Shown: positions 1 to 8,023, counted from the first letter of the stretch. The stretch: DNA of 64,000 bases from Acinetobacter sp. ANC 3813 (GCF_002135435.1 NZ_NEGK01000005.1:1-64000), one strand, 5' to 3'. The notes: generated from the sequence alone by a model not told the origin. Program-made: numbers and translations.

Positions 1-285
1 CTTTCTTTCTAAAACCCAATCTTAACACTTCGTGCTAAGTTGCTGTTTTATCAGAAGTTTTAATCTTCATCACCGCCGATGGATGTGCATTCTACAGCAT
101 TTCACATCAGGCGCAATACCTTTTTTAAGTTTATTTACTTGAGTGGATATTTTTTAGTCATTTTTCATTTTTTTATTCATATTTTGATCAAATTTGTTTT
201 AATAGTTGTAATTCGCGACTATTTCCAACATTTTTCTTTATTATTAGGCAAACACATTTGCTGAGCGAAAGCATCAGGACTTTAT
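1..285. other. Non-coding region upstream of mlaA
   Basis: No convincing gene is seen here. The stretch becomes very AT-rich from about 120 to 250. A 61-codon open frame at 79-264 on the plus strand looks like chance. It is rich in Phe, Ile and His, has no ribosome site and resembles no protein I know. The region probably holds the promoter of mlaA, but no clear -35/-10 pair could be picked. Confidence 0.5.
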
Positions 286-1260
286 ATGCGTCACACTTAT
301 TTTATATATGCAGGCTTATTGTCATTGGCAGTTACCGTTCCCGCGTTTGCAAACGAACAAACTGCGGATACAGAAGAAACAGCATCTAAAGCAGAAAATA
401 CAGATACAGCCACCCAATCAAAAACACAGCAACTGGCTCAAGCCGCTTTAGCAAAATCTTCTGAAGTCGCAAAAAAGTTGGCTGTTAATGCCAATGCCGC
501 TCAATCAGATGAACAAAAAGATCCTTTTGAAAGCTTTAACCGGAAAATTTTTGCTTTTAATGACACACTGGACCGTCATTTCGCCCGCCCGCTTGCAGTG
601 CAATATGTTGCAAAGGTTCCTACTGATGTGCGCGGATCGTATCGCAACTTCCGTAAAAACTTAGGTGAGCCTTGGAATGCAGTTAATCAATTGATTCAAG
701 GCCGCCCTGCCCGTGCAGCCAAATCTCTTGGACGTTTTACAGTAAATACGCTGACGACTCTAGGTTTTGCAGATCCTGCACGCCGCTTAAATATGCCTGC
801 TGAATCTGAAGGCTTCGGCATTACGATGGGCTATTACGGTATTCCTTCCGGCCCATATTTGGTCTTGCCTGTACTAGGCCCAAGCACAATCCGTGAAGGC
901 GTAGGCGCAGTAGCAGACAGCCAAGCCCGTCCGCAGAAGTATATTTTAGAAGACCATGAAGGTGCTTATTGGTCTGAGCAAGTGCTTCGCGGTGTAGATG
1001 CCCGTTCACAATTGCTGGAACTTGAAGAAGTGCTTCAAGGCGATAAATACGCACAAATTCGTGATTTTTATTTACAGCGCATCAGCTTTGCCATTTCAGA
1101 AAAGAAAGGCGGCACTGCTGAAAATATGTTTATTGAAACAGATGATGAACTTGATGACGGCAGTTCTGACACTTCCGATGATCAAGCGATGCCATCAGAT
1201 GAAAGTGATGCTCCTGCAGAAGCAGATGGCACTCAATCCGATAACAGCATCACAAAATAA
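286..1260 (+). CDS. mlaA: MlaA (VacJ) family phospholipid-transport protein
   Basis: This is the outer-membrane component of the Mla pathway, which removes surface-exposed phospholipids and passes them to periplasmic MlaC. The MlaA core spans about residues 80-265. It opens with DPFESFNRKIFAFND and continues with conserved stretches such as GEPWNAVNQL and GPYLVLPVLGPS. Residues 1-22 form a signal peptide with a likely AFA cleavage site. There is no cysteine at the N terminus, so the lipobox of E. coli MlaA is missing. Between the signal and the core lies an Ala/Thr/Gln-rich linker of about 55 residues, and the C terminus is an acidic Asp/Ser-rich tail from about residue 283. No other mla genes are nearby, so it seems to be a single-gene unit. 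The family call is firm; mature-protein anchoring is uncertain. Confidence 0.92.
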   Translation: MRHTYFIYAGLLSLAVTVPAFANEQTADTEETASKAENTDTATQSKTQQLAQAALAKSSEVAKKLAVNANAAQSDEQKDPFESFNRKIFAFNDTLDRHFARPLAVQYVAKVPTDVRGSYRNFRKNLGEPWNAVNQLIQGRPARAAKSLGRFTVNTLTTLGFADPARRLNMPAESEGFGITMGYYGIPSGPYLVLPVLGPSTIREGVGAVADSQARPQKYILEDHEGAYWSEQVLRGVDARSQLLELEEVLQGDKYAQIRDFYLQRISFAISEKKGGTAENMFIETDDELDDGSSDTSDDQAMPSDESDAPAEADGTQSDNSITK

Positions 1261-1359
1261 GTCATTTTATTCTTTTGCTAGAGGTGTTTTTTCCCTTTAG
1301 CAAAGATTTGCTTGTTATAGTAGTTTAAGAACACAGCCTTAGGATCATACAATTTCTTT

Positions 1360-2328
1360 ATGTATTTCATTCAGCCAACTCGTGATATTCCTTACCTAGA
1401 GCAGGTTATTGCGGCACTACCTAGTGTGCAGATGATCCGTATTGAAGATCTTGATTTGTATGATCCTACTATTATTGCAATTGCAGATGTAGGCGACTAC
1501 CTGCAGCATCAATGGAATTTGCCGACAATTGTCTTGGCATTTGAGGATGAAGGTTCGGCGCTTGCTCAGGCTTGGGAGCTAGGCGCTCTGGCGGGATGGA
1601 TGTGGAATAGACTCCCCGCTAACCCGCAGCAGGCACTTGTTAAAATTGATGCGCAATATAAACGCAATCAGGACAGCCGTGACTTGCCGTCCGCAGCTGA
1701 ACTGCAAAAGAAACTGCTGCCAAATCCGATCGATTTGCTGAATTATAAAGTAGAGACTTTTTTCCAGCCCTCAGCTTATCTTTCTGGTGATTGGTATGAT
1801 TACTGGAAGATCAGCGATAAAGAGGTCCTGTTTTATCTGGCGGATGTGTCTGGCCACGGTGTGACAAGCTCATTGTTAACTTCATGGATGGCTGCTTTTC
1901 ACGGACGCTCAAAAACGCCGCGCGAATTAATTAAAAAGCTGAACGGCATGCTGGTGCAGGAAAACATCGAAAAGCACATCACTATGCTGACAGGCATTCT
2001 CAATTTAGAAACTCACCTGCTGCGCTGGTCGAGCGCTGGACATTACCCTCCTGCCATTTTATTTGAACCGAATAAAGAACCTAAAGTTTTAACCACCAGC
2101 AGTTTTCCGCTCGGTCTCACTGAAGATCTAGAAGTTGAAGAGTTTGAATGTGTGCTGAATCGGCATGCGCGCTTCATTATTTGTTCTGACGGCGCACTCG
2201 AACCTTTTGATGGCGGCTTAAACGAACAGCTGGGCCAACTGGTACATCATTTGCAAAATCAATCATTCCAAGCCCCTGATCATGTGGCAGACGATATTGC
2301 CATCCTAAGTTTCCAAAGAATGAATTAA
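1360..2328 (+). CDS. SpoIIE-type PP2C serine phosphatase with receiver-like N terminus
   Basis: A protein of 322 residues. The C-terminal half (about 130-320) is a SpoIIE/RsbU-type PP2C phosphatase domain. Metal-binding and fold motifs are visible: SGDWYDYW, LADVSGHGVTSSLL, SAGHYPP, SDGALE and the terminal DDIAIL. The N-terminal 110 residues look like a degenerate response-regulator receiver, with no clear phospho-acceptor aspartate in a standard motif. This family dephosphorylates STAS-domain anti-anti-sigma factors in partner-switching circuits, and a STAS protein is encoded about 110 bases downstream on the same strand. The pair resembles the Pseudomonas HsbR/HsbA arrangement (inference). 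No RsbW-like anti-sigma kinase is seen nearby. A TATAGT box near 1316-1321 may be the -10 element. Confidence 0.8.
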   Translation: MYFIQPTRDIPYLEQVIAALPSVQMIRIEDLDLYDPTIIAIADVGDYLQHQWNLPTIVLAFEDEGSALAQAWELGALAGWMWNRLPANPQQALVKIDAQYKRNQDSRDLPSAAELQKKLLPNPIDLLNYKVETFFQPSAYLSGDWYDYWKISDKEVLFYLADVSGHGVTSSLLTSWMAAFHGRSKTPRELIKKLNGMLVQENIEKHITMLTGILNLETHLLRWSSAGHYPPAILFEPNKEPKVLTTSSFPLGLTEDLEVEEFECVLNRHARFIICSDGALEPFDGGLNEQLGQLVHHLQNQSFQAPDHVADDIAILSFQRMN

Positions 2329-2440
2329 TCAATAAATCAAACACTTAATATTAAATCCTATATTCTACGACTGTTGGCTACTTGAGTAAGCAGTGGCCCT
2401 ATGGGATAATTTACTATCCTTCTCTGCAAATGGCATTTAT

Positions 2441-2959
2441 ATGTCAACAGGTCATGTTGAATATGCAAGCTTGAATGGAACGCATATTTTTAAGCTTATT
2501 GGCGAAGTGCGTGCCCAGTCTTGCATTAGTTTAGACAAGTTACTGAATAAGATTGAACAGCAAGAAAATGTGGTTGGCGCAATCGTCGATTTGACCCAAA
2601 CTACTTTCATTGACAGTACGGTTTTAGGTATCTTGGCTAAATTGGGCTTAAAGCTCAAACAAACCCATCATATTCAGGCAGTTATGCTGTCAACCAACTC
2701 AGACATTACAACTCTGGCCAATAGTATGGGGCTAGGGCAAGTTTTTGTCATTTTAGATTACTGCGGTGATCCAGATGTCTGCACGCTAAAATTAGTTGAA
2801 GATAATATTACGCATAGCAATATGCTGAAAACGGTATTAGATGCGCATAAAACATTGATGAAACTCAATGAAAGCAACCAAAATATGTTTGAACCTTTGG
2901 TAAAGCAATTGCAAAAAGAGCAAGACAGCTTAGACCAAACAGCGCAGCAAAACGTTTAA
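2441..2959 (+). CDS. STAS-domain anti-sigma factor antagonist
   Basis: The protein has about 172 residues. The N-terminal half (roughly 1-100) is a STAS domain. A beta strand (HIFKLIGEVR) is followed by the signature region AIVDLTQTTFIDSTVLGIL, where the serine after the FID motif is the usual phosphorylation site. The C-terminal 70 residues are helical and Gln-rich, of unknown role. It probably acts with the upstream SpoIIE-type phosphatase as a partner-switching pair. The ATG at 2441 was chosen because the STAS fold starts directly after it. A GTG at 2393 would add 16 residues, and neither start has a strong ribosome site. Only the pairing with the phosphatase supports the functional inference. 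Confidence 0.7.
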   Translation: MSTGHVEYASLNGTHIFKLIGEVRAQSCISLDKLLNKIEQQENVVGAIVDLTQTTFIDSTVLGILAKLGLKLKQTHHIQAVMLSTNSDITTLANSMGLGQVFVILDYCGDPDVCTLKLVEDNITHSNMLKTVLDAHKTLMKLNESNQNMFEPLVKQLQKEQDSLDQTAQQNV

Positions 2960-2986
2960 GCGTTTCTCCTCTCCCTGAGATTTCCC

Positions 2987-3811
2987 ATGACTTTTCTTTC
3001 CGTTGCTCAAATGAATTCGCAAAATGATATTGAAGCTAACTTCATTGTCATCGAATCACTGATTGCAGAAAGTAAAGCTCAAGGGGCCAGCTTAATCGTC
3101 TTTCCTGAAAATTTTGTCTGCTTTGCGGCAGGCAAACAGCGTGTAACTGCAGCGCAGTTTGAATCCATTCAGCAGCGTTTAGAACGCTTGGCTCATCAGC
3201 ATAATATTTGGATTATTGCAGGCACTCTGCCTTGTCCTTTCCGTCCTGATGGTTCCATTATTCAAGATGGCCGTGTCCGCACTGTCAGCTTATGTATCAG
3301 TCCTGAAAAAACTGAAGCGCGCTACGATAAAATTCATTTGTTTGATGTACAAGTGGGTGATGCTATAGGCGGCTATAAAGAATCTCAATTTTTTGAACCT
3401 GGCACAGATTTAAGCATAGCGAAGACTCCTTTTGGCAACATTGGCCTCATGGTGTGTTATGACTTACGTTTTCCAGAGTTAACGCTGAAATTACGTGCGC
3501 AAGGTGCAAACATATTGACTGCTCCTGCCGCATTTACCTACACCACTGGTGAAATGCATTGGCAGCTGCTTTTACAAGCCCGCGCAATGGACAGCCAATG
3601 CGCTGTTTTAGGCTCTGCGCAACAAGGCTGGCATGGTGAAAAGCGTCAAACTTGGGGACATACTGGTGCTGCAAATAGCCGTGGTCAATTACAGGACATG
3701 ATTCAAAGTGAAGGCGCAGGCTTAATTACCGTGCCTTTTGATTTAGCTGAACAAGCAAAAATCCGCGAATCTATGCCACTGATGCAGCATCGGGTTTTAG
3801 TTGAGTACTAA
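2987..3811 (+). CDS. Carbon-nitrogen hydrolase (nitrilase superfamily, Nit1/Nit2-like amidase)
   Basis: A cytoplasmic C-N hydrolase of 274 residues, the normal length for the Nit1/Nit2 branch. The Glu-Lys-Cys catalytic triad is visible: E41 in VFPEN, K115 in RYDKIHLFD and C157 in MVCYDLRFPE. Members of this branch hydrolyse deaminated glutathione or omega-amides such as 2-oxoglutaramate. The exact substrate cannot be told from sequence. The gene starts 27 bases after the STAS gene and may be transcribed with it. In several gammaproteobacteria a Nit-like gene lies close to metabolic repair genes, but no such context is seen here. The family is certain; the specific reaction is not. Confidence 0.88.
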   Translation: MTFLSVAQMNSQNDIEANFIVIESLIAESKAQGASLIVFPENFVCFAAGKQRVTAAQFESIQQRLERLAHQHNIWIIAGTLPCPFRPDGSIIQDGRVRTVSLCISPEKTEARYDKIHLFDVQVGDAIGGYKESQFFEPGTDLSIAKTPFGNIGLMVCYDLRFPELTLKLRAQGANILTAPAAFTYTTGEMHWQLLLQARAMDSQCAVLGSAQQGWHGEKRQTWGHTGAANSRGQLQDMIQSEGAGLITVPFDLAEQAKIRESMPLMQHRVLVEY

Positions 3812-3921
3812 GAACTCATCATACATCTTCCAATCCTTACCTTCTAAAATGCAAAATAATTTCTGCTTTTTGTAATGCAATAAGCATCGTCATCTTCATT
3901 CGTTTTTTAGCGCAACTCTCC

Positions 3922-3927
3922 TATAAT
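3922..3927 (+). promoter_or_regulatory. Candidate -10 box upstream of the small secreted-protein gene
   Basis: A perfect TATAAT lies 29 bases before the ATG at 3957. The matching -35 (TTCGTT at about 3899) is poor, so this is a candidate only. Confidence 0.4.
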
Positions 3928-3956
3928 AAAGACGATTTATTTTTGGTCTTGTTATT

Positions 3957-4349
3957 ATGTTTAAAACTGCTCTCCTGTCTGCATTGCTGCTGTCTATCTC
4001 TACAGTATCATTTGCAGAACTTCAACTTTCTGAAAAAATCCGCCCGACAGTTAAATCTTTGGTTAATCCAAATATTGACCGTTTAGCGATTCCGCCTACA
4101 CCAAACAATATGTCTTTGCCTGCATTTGGTCAGGGTATTATTGGCTGGGGAACTGGCCCAGATGGTGCAGAAAAACGCTTAAACAACATCACAAAAGAAG
4201 ATGTTGCCAAGCTGAAAACGCAAGAGGTCACTTTAGAGATGGTTCAAACATGGCAAAAGTTTTATGAAAATGAAACTCAGCGCAATGCCGGCAACCCTAC
4301 TGCCCCTTTCCGCGCACAATTAATGAAAAAAATTGCAGAGCTTTGGTAA
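3957..4349 (+). CDS. Small secreted protein of unknown function
   Basis: I do not recognise this 130-residue protein. Residues 1-20 are a clear Sec signal peptide (positive start, Leu/Ser-rich core, SFA cleavage site). The mature part has no cysteines and contains PTPNNMSLPAFGQG and a GWGTGPDGAEKR stretch that is Gly- and Pro-rich. It ends in a basic, amphipathic helix-like tail. It is probably periplasmic or exported. A TATAAT box 29 bases upstream supports it being a real gene with its own promoter. It stands alone between a nitrilase-family gene and ohr, and gives no operon hint about function. Confidence 0.65.
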   Translation: MFKTALLSALLLSISTVSFAELQLSEKIRPTVKSLVNPNIDRLAIPPTPNNMSLPAFGQGIIGWGTGPDGAEKRLNNITKEDVAKLKTQEVTLEMVQTWQKFYENETQRNAGNPTAPFRAQLMKKIAELW

Positions 4350-4550
4350 GCAATCAGCAAGATGTTCATTGATGGCGCAGACTATCAATGAACATCCCTC
4401 AGCCCTTCTATTTCTACTGCTTAAGCAATTTTTCTCACCTGCTTTTTCTGATTTCATTTATACATTTGCACTTTTTACAAAATCACTGCTTATTCTTAAA
4501 GCATTTTCAGCGAGGATAAATATCCACCTGCAATGATTTAGAGAATAACA

Positions 4551-4976
4551 ATGTCACTAGAAAAAGTCGTTTATACAGCACATGCAAAAGCAACGGGCGG
4601 CCGCGATGGCCGAGCAACCTCTTCCGACGGTATTTTAGATGTTCAGCTGAAAGTGCCTAAAGAAATGGGCGGCGCTGGCGGCGGCACCAACCCTGAACAG
4701 CTATTTGCCGCAGGTTATTCTGCATGCTTTTTAGGTGCAATGAAGTTTGTGGCCAACCGCGATCATTTAAAAATCACACCAGATGCTTATGTTGAAGGTG
4801 ATGTTGGTATTGGCCCTATCCCAACGGGTTTTGGTATTCAGGTAACTTTAAATGTTCATTTGGAAGGTTTAGAGCAAGCTGAGGCGCAAAAGTTGGTTGA
4901 TGCTGCGCATATTGTCTGCCCGTACTCAAATGCAACTCGCGGCAATATTGATGTGACGCTGAATGTGATTACTTGA
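4551..4976 (+). CDS. ohr: Organic hydroperoxide resistance protein Ohr (OsmC family)
   Basis: Ohr is a thiol peroxidase that reduces organic and lipid hydroperoxides, using lipoylated proteins as reductant. The protein is 141 residues, the usual length. Both redox cysteines are present: C59 in YSACF and C123 in VCPYSNATRGN. The N-terminal TGGRDGR and the GGAGGGTNPEQLFAAGY stretch are typical of Ohr rather than OsmC. No ohrR repressor gene is adjacent. A strong terminator follows at 5004-5037, so the gene is the end of a transcription unit. The accessory island begins just after it. Confidence 0.95.
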   Translation: MSLEKVVYTAHAKATGGRDGRATSSDGILDVQLKVPKEMGGAGGGTNPEQLFAAGYSACFLGAMKFVANRDHLKITPDAYVEGDVGIGPIPTGFGIQVTLNVHLEGLEQAEAQKLVDAAHIVCPYSNATRGNIDVTLNVIT

Positions 4977-5003
4977 TTTTTATCTCTGAATGTTCAAAAA
5001 GAA

Positions 5004-5037
5004 AAAAAGCTGATATGTATTTGCATATCAGCTTTTT
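5004..5037 (+). terminator. Rho-independent terminator of ohr
   Basis: A 14-bp perfect stem (5004-5017 with 5024-5037) encloses a 6-base loop. The stem core is GCTGATATG and it ends in a T run. It could also work for minus-strand transcripts because an A run precedes it. Confidence 0.85.
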
Positions 5038-5057
5038 ATGGTTGTACGTTAAGTCCA

Positions 5058-5085
5058 ATTTCGTATAAGAGATTTTATGTTAAGT
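5058..5085 (+). other. dif-like XerC/XerD recombination site, left end of island (C|D)
   Basis: An 11-bp XerC arm, ATTTCGTATAA (5058-5068), a 6-bp spacer, GAGATT (5069-5074), and an 11-bp XerD arm, TTATGTTAAGT (5075-5085). The 11-6-11 layout and both arm sequences fit the dif/pdif type described in Acinetobacter. It lies 20 bases beyond the ohr terminator. A second site of opposite orientation is at 7922-7949. Confidence 0.85.
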
Positions 5086-5197
5086 AGCACCTTAACTCTT
5101 TAAAAGTTGTCTATAAAATCAGTGGCGTCAAGATTTTATACCTTTAAAAAATCGTGAAATAATTTGGCTTTTTAGGTAAAAGAGATAATTTTTAATA

Positions 5198-7690
5198 TTA
5201 TCTATATGTAAAATCAAATTTTGTGCCATTTAGATAATATTTCATAAGTTTTTCTTTTGTCTCAGTTAATCTATTAGAGCCATCCTTTCTTTCAATTTTT
5301 TCAATATTTTTAAAATATTGATAGGCGAAAATTTTAGCTTCTTCTGGCCTATCAAGATAATCTAAAATAGATACATGACCTTCCGAAAGAGTAATAATTG
5401 GATACATATCCACTTGCTCACCAAAAAATTTATCATTCGGTAAAGTCTTCAATTTATTTAGAATTCCTACAGCTTTATCTAAATAGTGACTAGCAGTAAG
5501 TTTATTTGTTTTAGTACATAAAATAAATAATTGTACTGCCAGTGCATGTTCAATATGAGCCGAGTTTGGATACGCTATAACAGCCTGCTCTAACATCTGA
5601 TGGGCCTTATTATGTTCATTATACATACGCAAAGCTAAACCATATTGCATTAGAAATAGACCTTCTTGCTCCAACTTCTTTTCAAATTTCTTATATATAG
5701 ATAAAACTCGATTTTTTTCTTTTAATAGCTTGGTTAAATACTTTGCATTGACTAAATATTTATATACCATGGCCTCACTTGAATTAACATGAATTACAAT
5801 AGGAAATGGGTAAACAGTAAAAGCCGAAATATAAGCTATAATAGATTTTTCTATAGAATCTAAATCAATATGACGATCAAATAAGTTTTCTATATATAAA
5901 CTATGTCTAGTATTAATTTCATTTTTATCATTTAGATTAACAATACCAACCAATTTACTACAGAGTTTATCAATATCATTACAACAATTTAAAAATTCTA
6001 GTGCTCTAGATAAAGTTACTTCACTTGCTACAGTATTTTGTAAAGTTGCAATGCCTGATAAGATAATTAAATAGCGCTCTGAATCATCAGTTATTAATGA
6101 ATAATCATTTTTAATAATTTCATGAAATCCAAATCCAGAAGTAGCTTCTAACAAACCGATGAGAAGTTGTTTTTTAGATTTATTGAATATTTCTTCGGTA
6201 CGTTGCTTCTCAGTCATTTTTGATAGGCGCAACCAAGGACCATGTTGTTTTATTTTTTCTAAAATTTTCGGTACATCAGAGTATTCAATTTCAGAAATAT
6301 CAACCTGTCTCGAAATATACTGATAAAAATGCTGAGGTAACTTTCTGCTTAATACTGATGATTTTTCACAAGAAATAAAAATTGCCTTGCTGCTTTTTTT
6401 GAAAACTTCCAATAAATATCTATAAAAATTTCCTAACCTATCTAAACATAGAAAATAGTGATTTCCATTATTTTTTTCATCTAGCATCCTTATTAAGTCA
6501 ATAAAATCATGTTTACTTTCATCTAAATAATAAACTGGAAGATCTGTATTATTTGAAAGGTCCAAAGCAATTTTTTTCAAAGCCGTAGTTTTTCCAGATC
6601 CAGCAGACCCCTTAATTAAATACAGTGTAGATAAAGCATTATGTTTATAATCGTTAATTACAACATCATAAAAGTCATCAACTTTTTTTAGTCGTGCAGG
6701 TACTTCTAAAACAATATCTGCCCAAGATGGTTTAAATCCTTTATAGAACTCTTTGATACCATCCTCATCTCTACCTTCAAGTAATGATAGGCTAGAAATA
6801 CTAATAGGTATTACTTTTTCAAATAATGCTACCTCCGATGTATCATCTAGTAACCCCTGTAATTCAGGTCTTTTTGAAGTAATAATTTGTTTAGGTGTAT
6901 AACCATTAGGATACGTTTCCTTAAACCATTCAACTAAATCAGTAAGTGTAGCTTTAATATGTTGTAAATTCTTACTCTTGAGGTTTATATCTTCAACAAA
7001 AGTTAAAGTATCTGGGGTTATAATATAGCTAAGCCCAGATTCTGAATTAGTTCTTGCTTTATACTTTTCTATTTGATGCCATAAAAGAGGTTCTTTTAAC
7101 TTCGAACCAATAAATATAATTACATTCCTATTAAAATCTCTTGCAAGCTCTGAATACCATAACGGCTCTTTAGTAGATCCCTGTGCATATTCTTGTTCAG
7201 AAAAAATAAACCCATCCTTAGGATAATTAATATCACCATTTAATTTAATAACATCTAATCTATGGAAAAATTGATCTGTTTCTTTTAATGGGTCATTATT
7301 TCTATATACTTCTATTGTTCTTTTAGATTGAGTTGAGTGTTCAAAATAAAAAGCTCTTTATACACAGTCGTCAATATTCAGACTATATATTCTCGTAAGG
7401 GGTAAACTAACTAAATATTTATATTCCTCAGACGGTCTAGTATTTTTGAAATATTTATTCAATAGCTCTATTAAACGTTGCTGCCCCATGCAGGTTTTTG
7501 CTGCTTGATATATTTCAGAAAGGCTTTCATTACTATATGTATAACCCATTTCTTTCATAATTATTTTTGAAAGCTCTACACCTAGAGGTATTTGTTCACC
7601 ATTTTGAGTCTTGCTAGAAAAAGAAGCACCAGCTCCCAAAAAAACGACTAATCTTCCATTCTCAAAGGATTTTTGGATAATACTATTCAT
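5198..7690 (-). pseudogene. SIR2-P-loop NTPase-TPR protein (Avs5/STAND-like antiphage candidate), interrupted by one in-frame stop
   Basis: One reading frame of 831 codons runs from ATG at 7690 to the stop at 5198. Its only interruption is TAA at codon 111 (7358-7360). Residues 1 to about 270 are a SIR2-like NAD-binding domain: VVFLGAGASFS near residue 14, IYSLNIDD near 100-108, KLNGDI at 149-154, and an IIFIGSKLKEPLLW stretch. A Walker A motif GSAGSGKT is at 361-368, and a Walker B-like FLCLD at about 413-417. The C-terminal third is helical with TPR-like repeats. This order (NAD-consuming effector, NTPase, repeat sensor) matches Avs5-type STAND defence proteins; that identity is inference. 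After the TAA there is no ATG, GTG or TTG in frame until codon 371, so only a 110-residue fragment should be made. The gene is far more AT-rich than its flanks, lies between two dif-like sites and was clearly acquired. A sequencing error at the stop cannot be excluded. Confidence 0.8.
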
Positions 7691-7721
7691 TTTATTAACT
7701 TAGTATGAAAATTTATTAAAA

Positions 7722-7732
7722 ATTATATTATA
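7722..7732 (-). promoter_or_regulatory. Candidate -10 boxes of the SIR2-NTPase gene
   Basis: Two overlapping TATAAT boxes on the minus strand (7727-7732 and 7722-7727) lie 32-42 bases before the ATG at 7690. No good -35 is visible and the surroundings are very AT-rich, so support is modest. Confidence 0.35.
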
Positions 7733-7921
7733 AAATTCATATGTTTGCTTTAAAAAAAACATAGATTTTAATTATAATCATCTACAATAATATTTGTATG
7801 AATACTATGCTAATTGTACAAAATTATGTGTTCAAGTGACTATCTGAGTAAAGCTATAAGTGTGATATCTTTATTTATTTAAATAGCTAGCAAACTTACA
7901 GACATTTCATATTTTCCCTAA

Positions 7922-7949
7922 AATTAACATAATACACGTTATACGAAAT
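7922..7949 (-). other. dif-like XerC/XerD recombination site, right end of island (D|C)
   Basis: Read on the minus strand: XerC arm ATTTCGTATAA (7939-7949), spacer CGTGTA (7933-7938), XerD arm TTATGTTAATT (7922-7932). The XerC arm is identical to that of the left site and the XerD arm differs at one base. The two spacers differ. Orientation is opposite to the left site, as in the dif modules known from Acinetobacter plasmids. Confidence 0.85.
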
Positions 7950-7991
7950 TCTATTTTTTATTTCATATAAATCATTAATTTATACCGATGT

Positions 7992-8023
7992 AAAAAGCCC
8001 AATCATCACCGATTGGGCTTTTT
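7992..8023 (-). terminator. Terminator downstream of gspE
   Basis: A 13-bp perfect stem with core AGCCCAATC / GATTGGGCT, a 6-base loop and a T tract in both directions. It lies 118 bases beyond the gspE stop and just outside the right dif-like site. Confidence 0.75.

Noticed and set aside
79..264. A 61-codon plus-strand open frame upstream of mlaA
   Set aside because: Low-complexity AT-rich translation (Phe, Ile, His), no ribosome site and no family resemblance; treated as non-coding.
1274..1312. Imperfect hairpin after mlaA (CTTTTGCTAGAGG / CCCTTTAGCAAAG) as a terminator
   Set aside because: Mismatched stem, long loop and no T tail, so support was too weak to list as a terminator.
4333..4536. 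A 67-codon frame between the small secreted-protein gene and ohr
   Set aside because: Overlaps the end of the real gene, has no ribosome site and an improbable composition.
5198..7690. Reading the island as two separate genes (short SIR2 protein and a P-loop protein)
   Set aside because: Both pieces are in one frame with a single stop between them, and the downstream part lacks any start codon before its Walker A motif.
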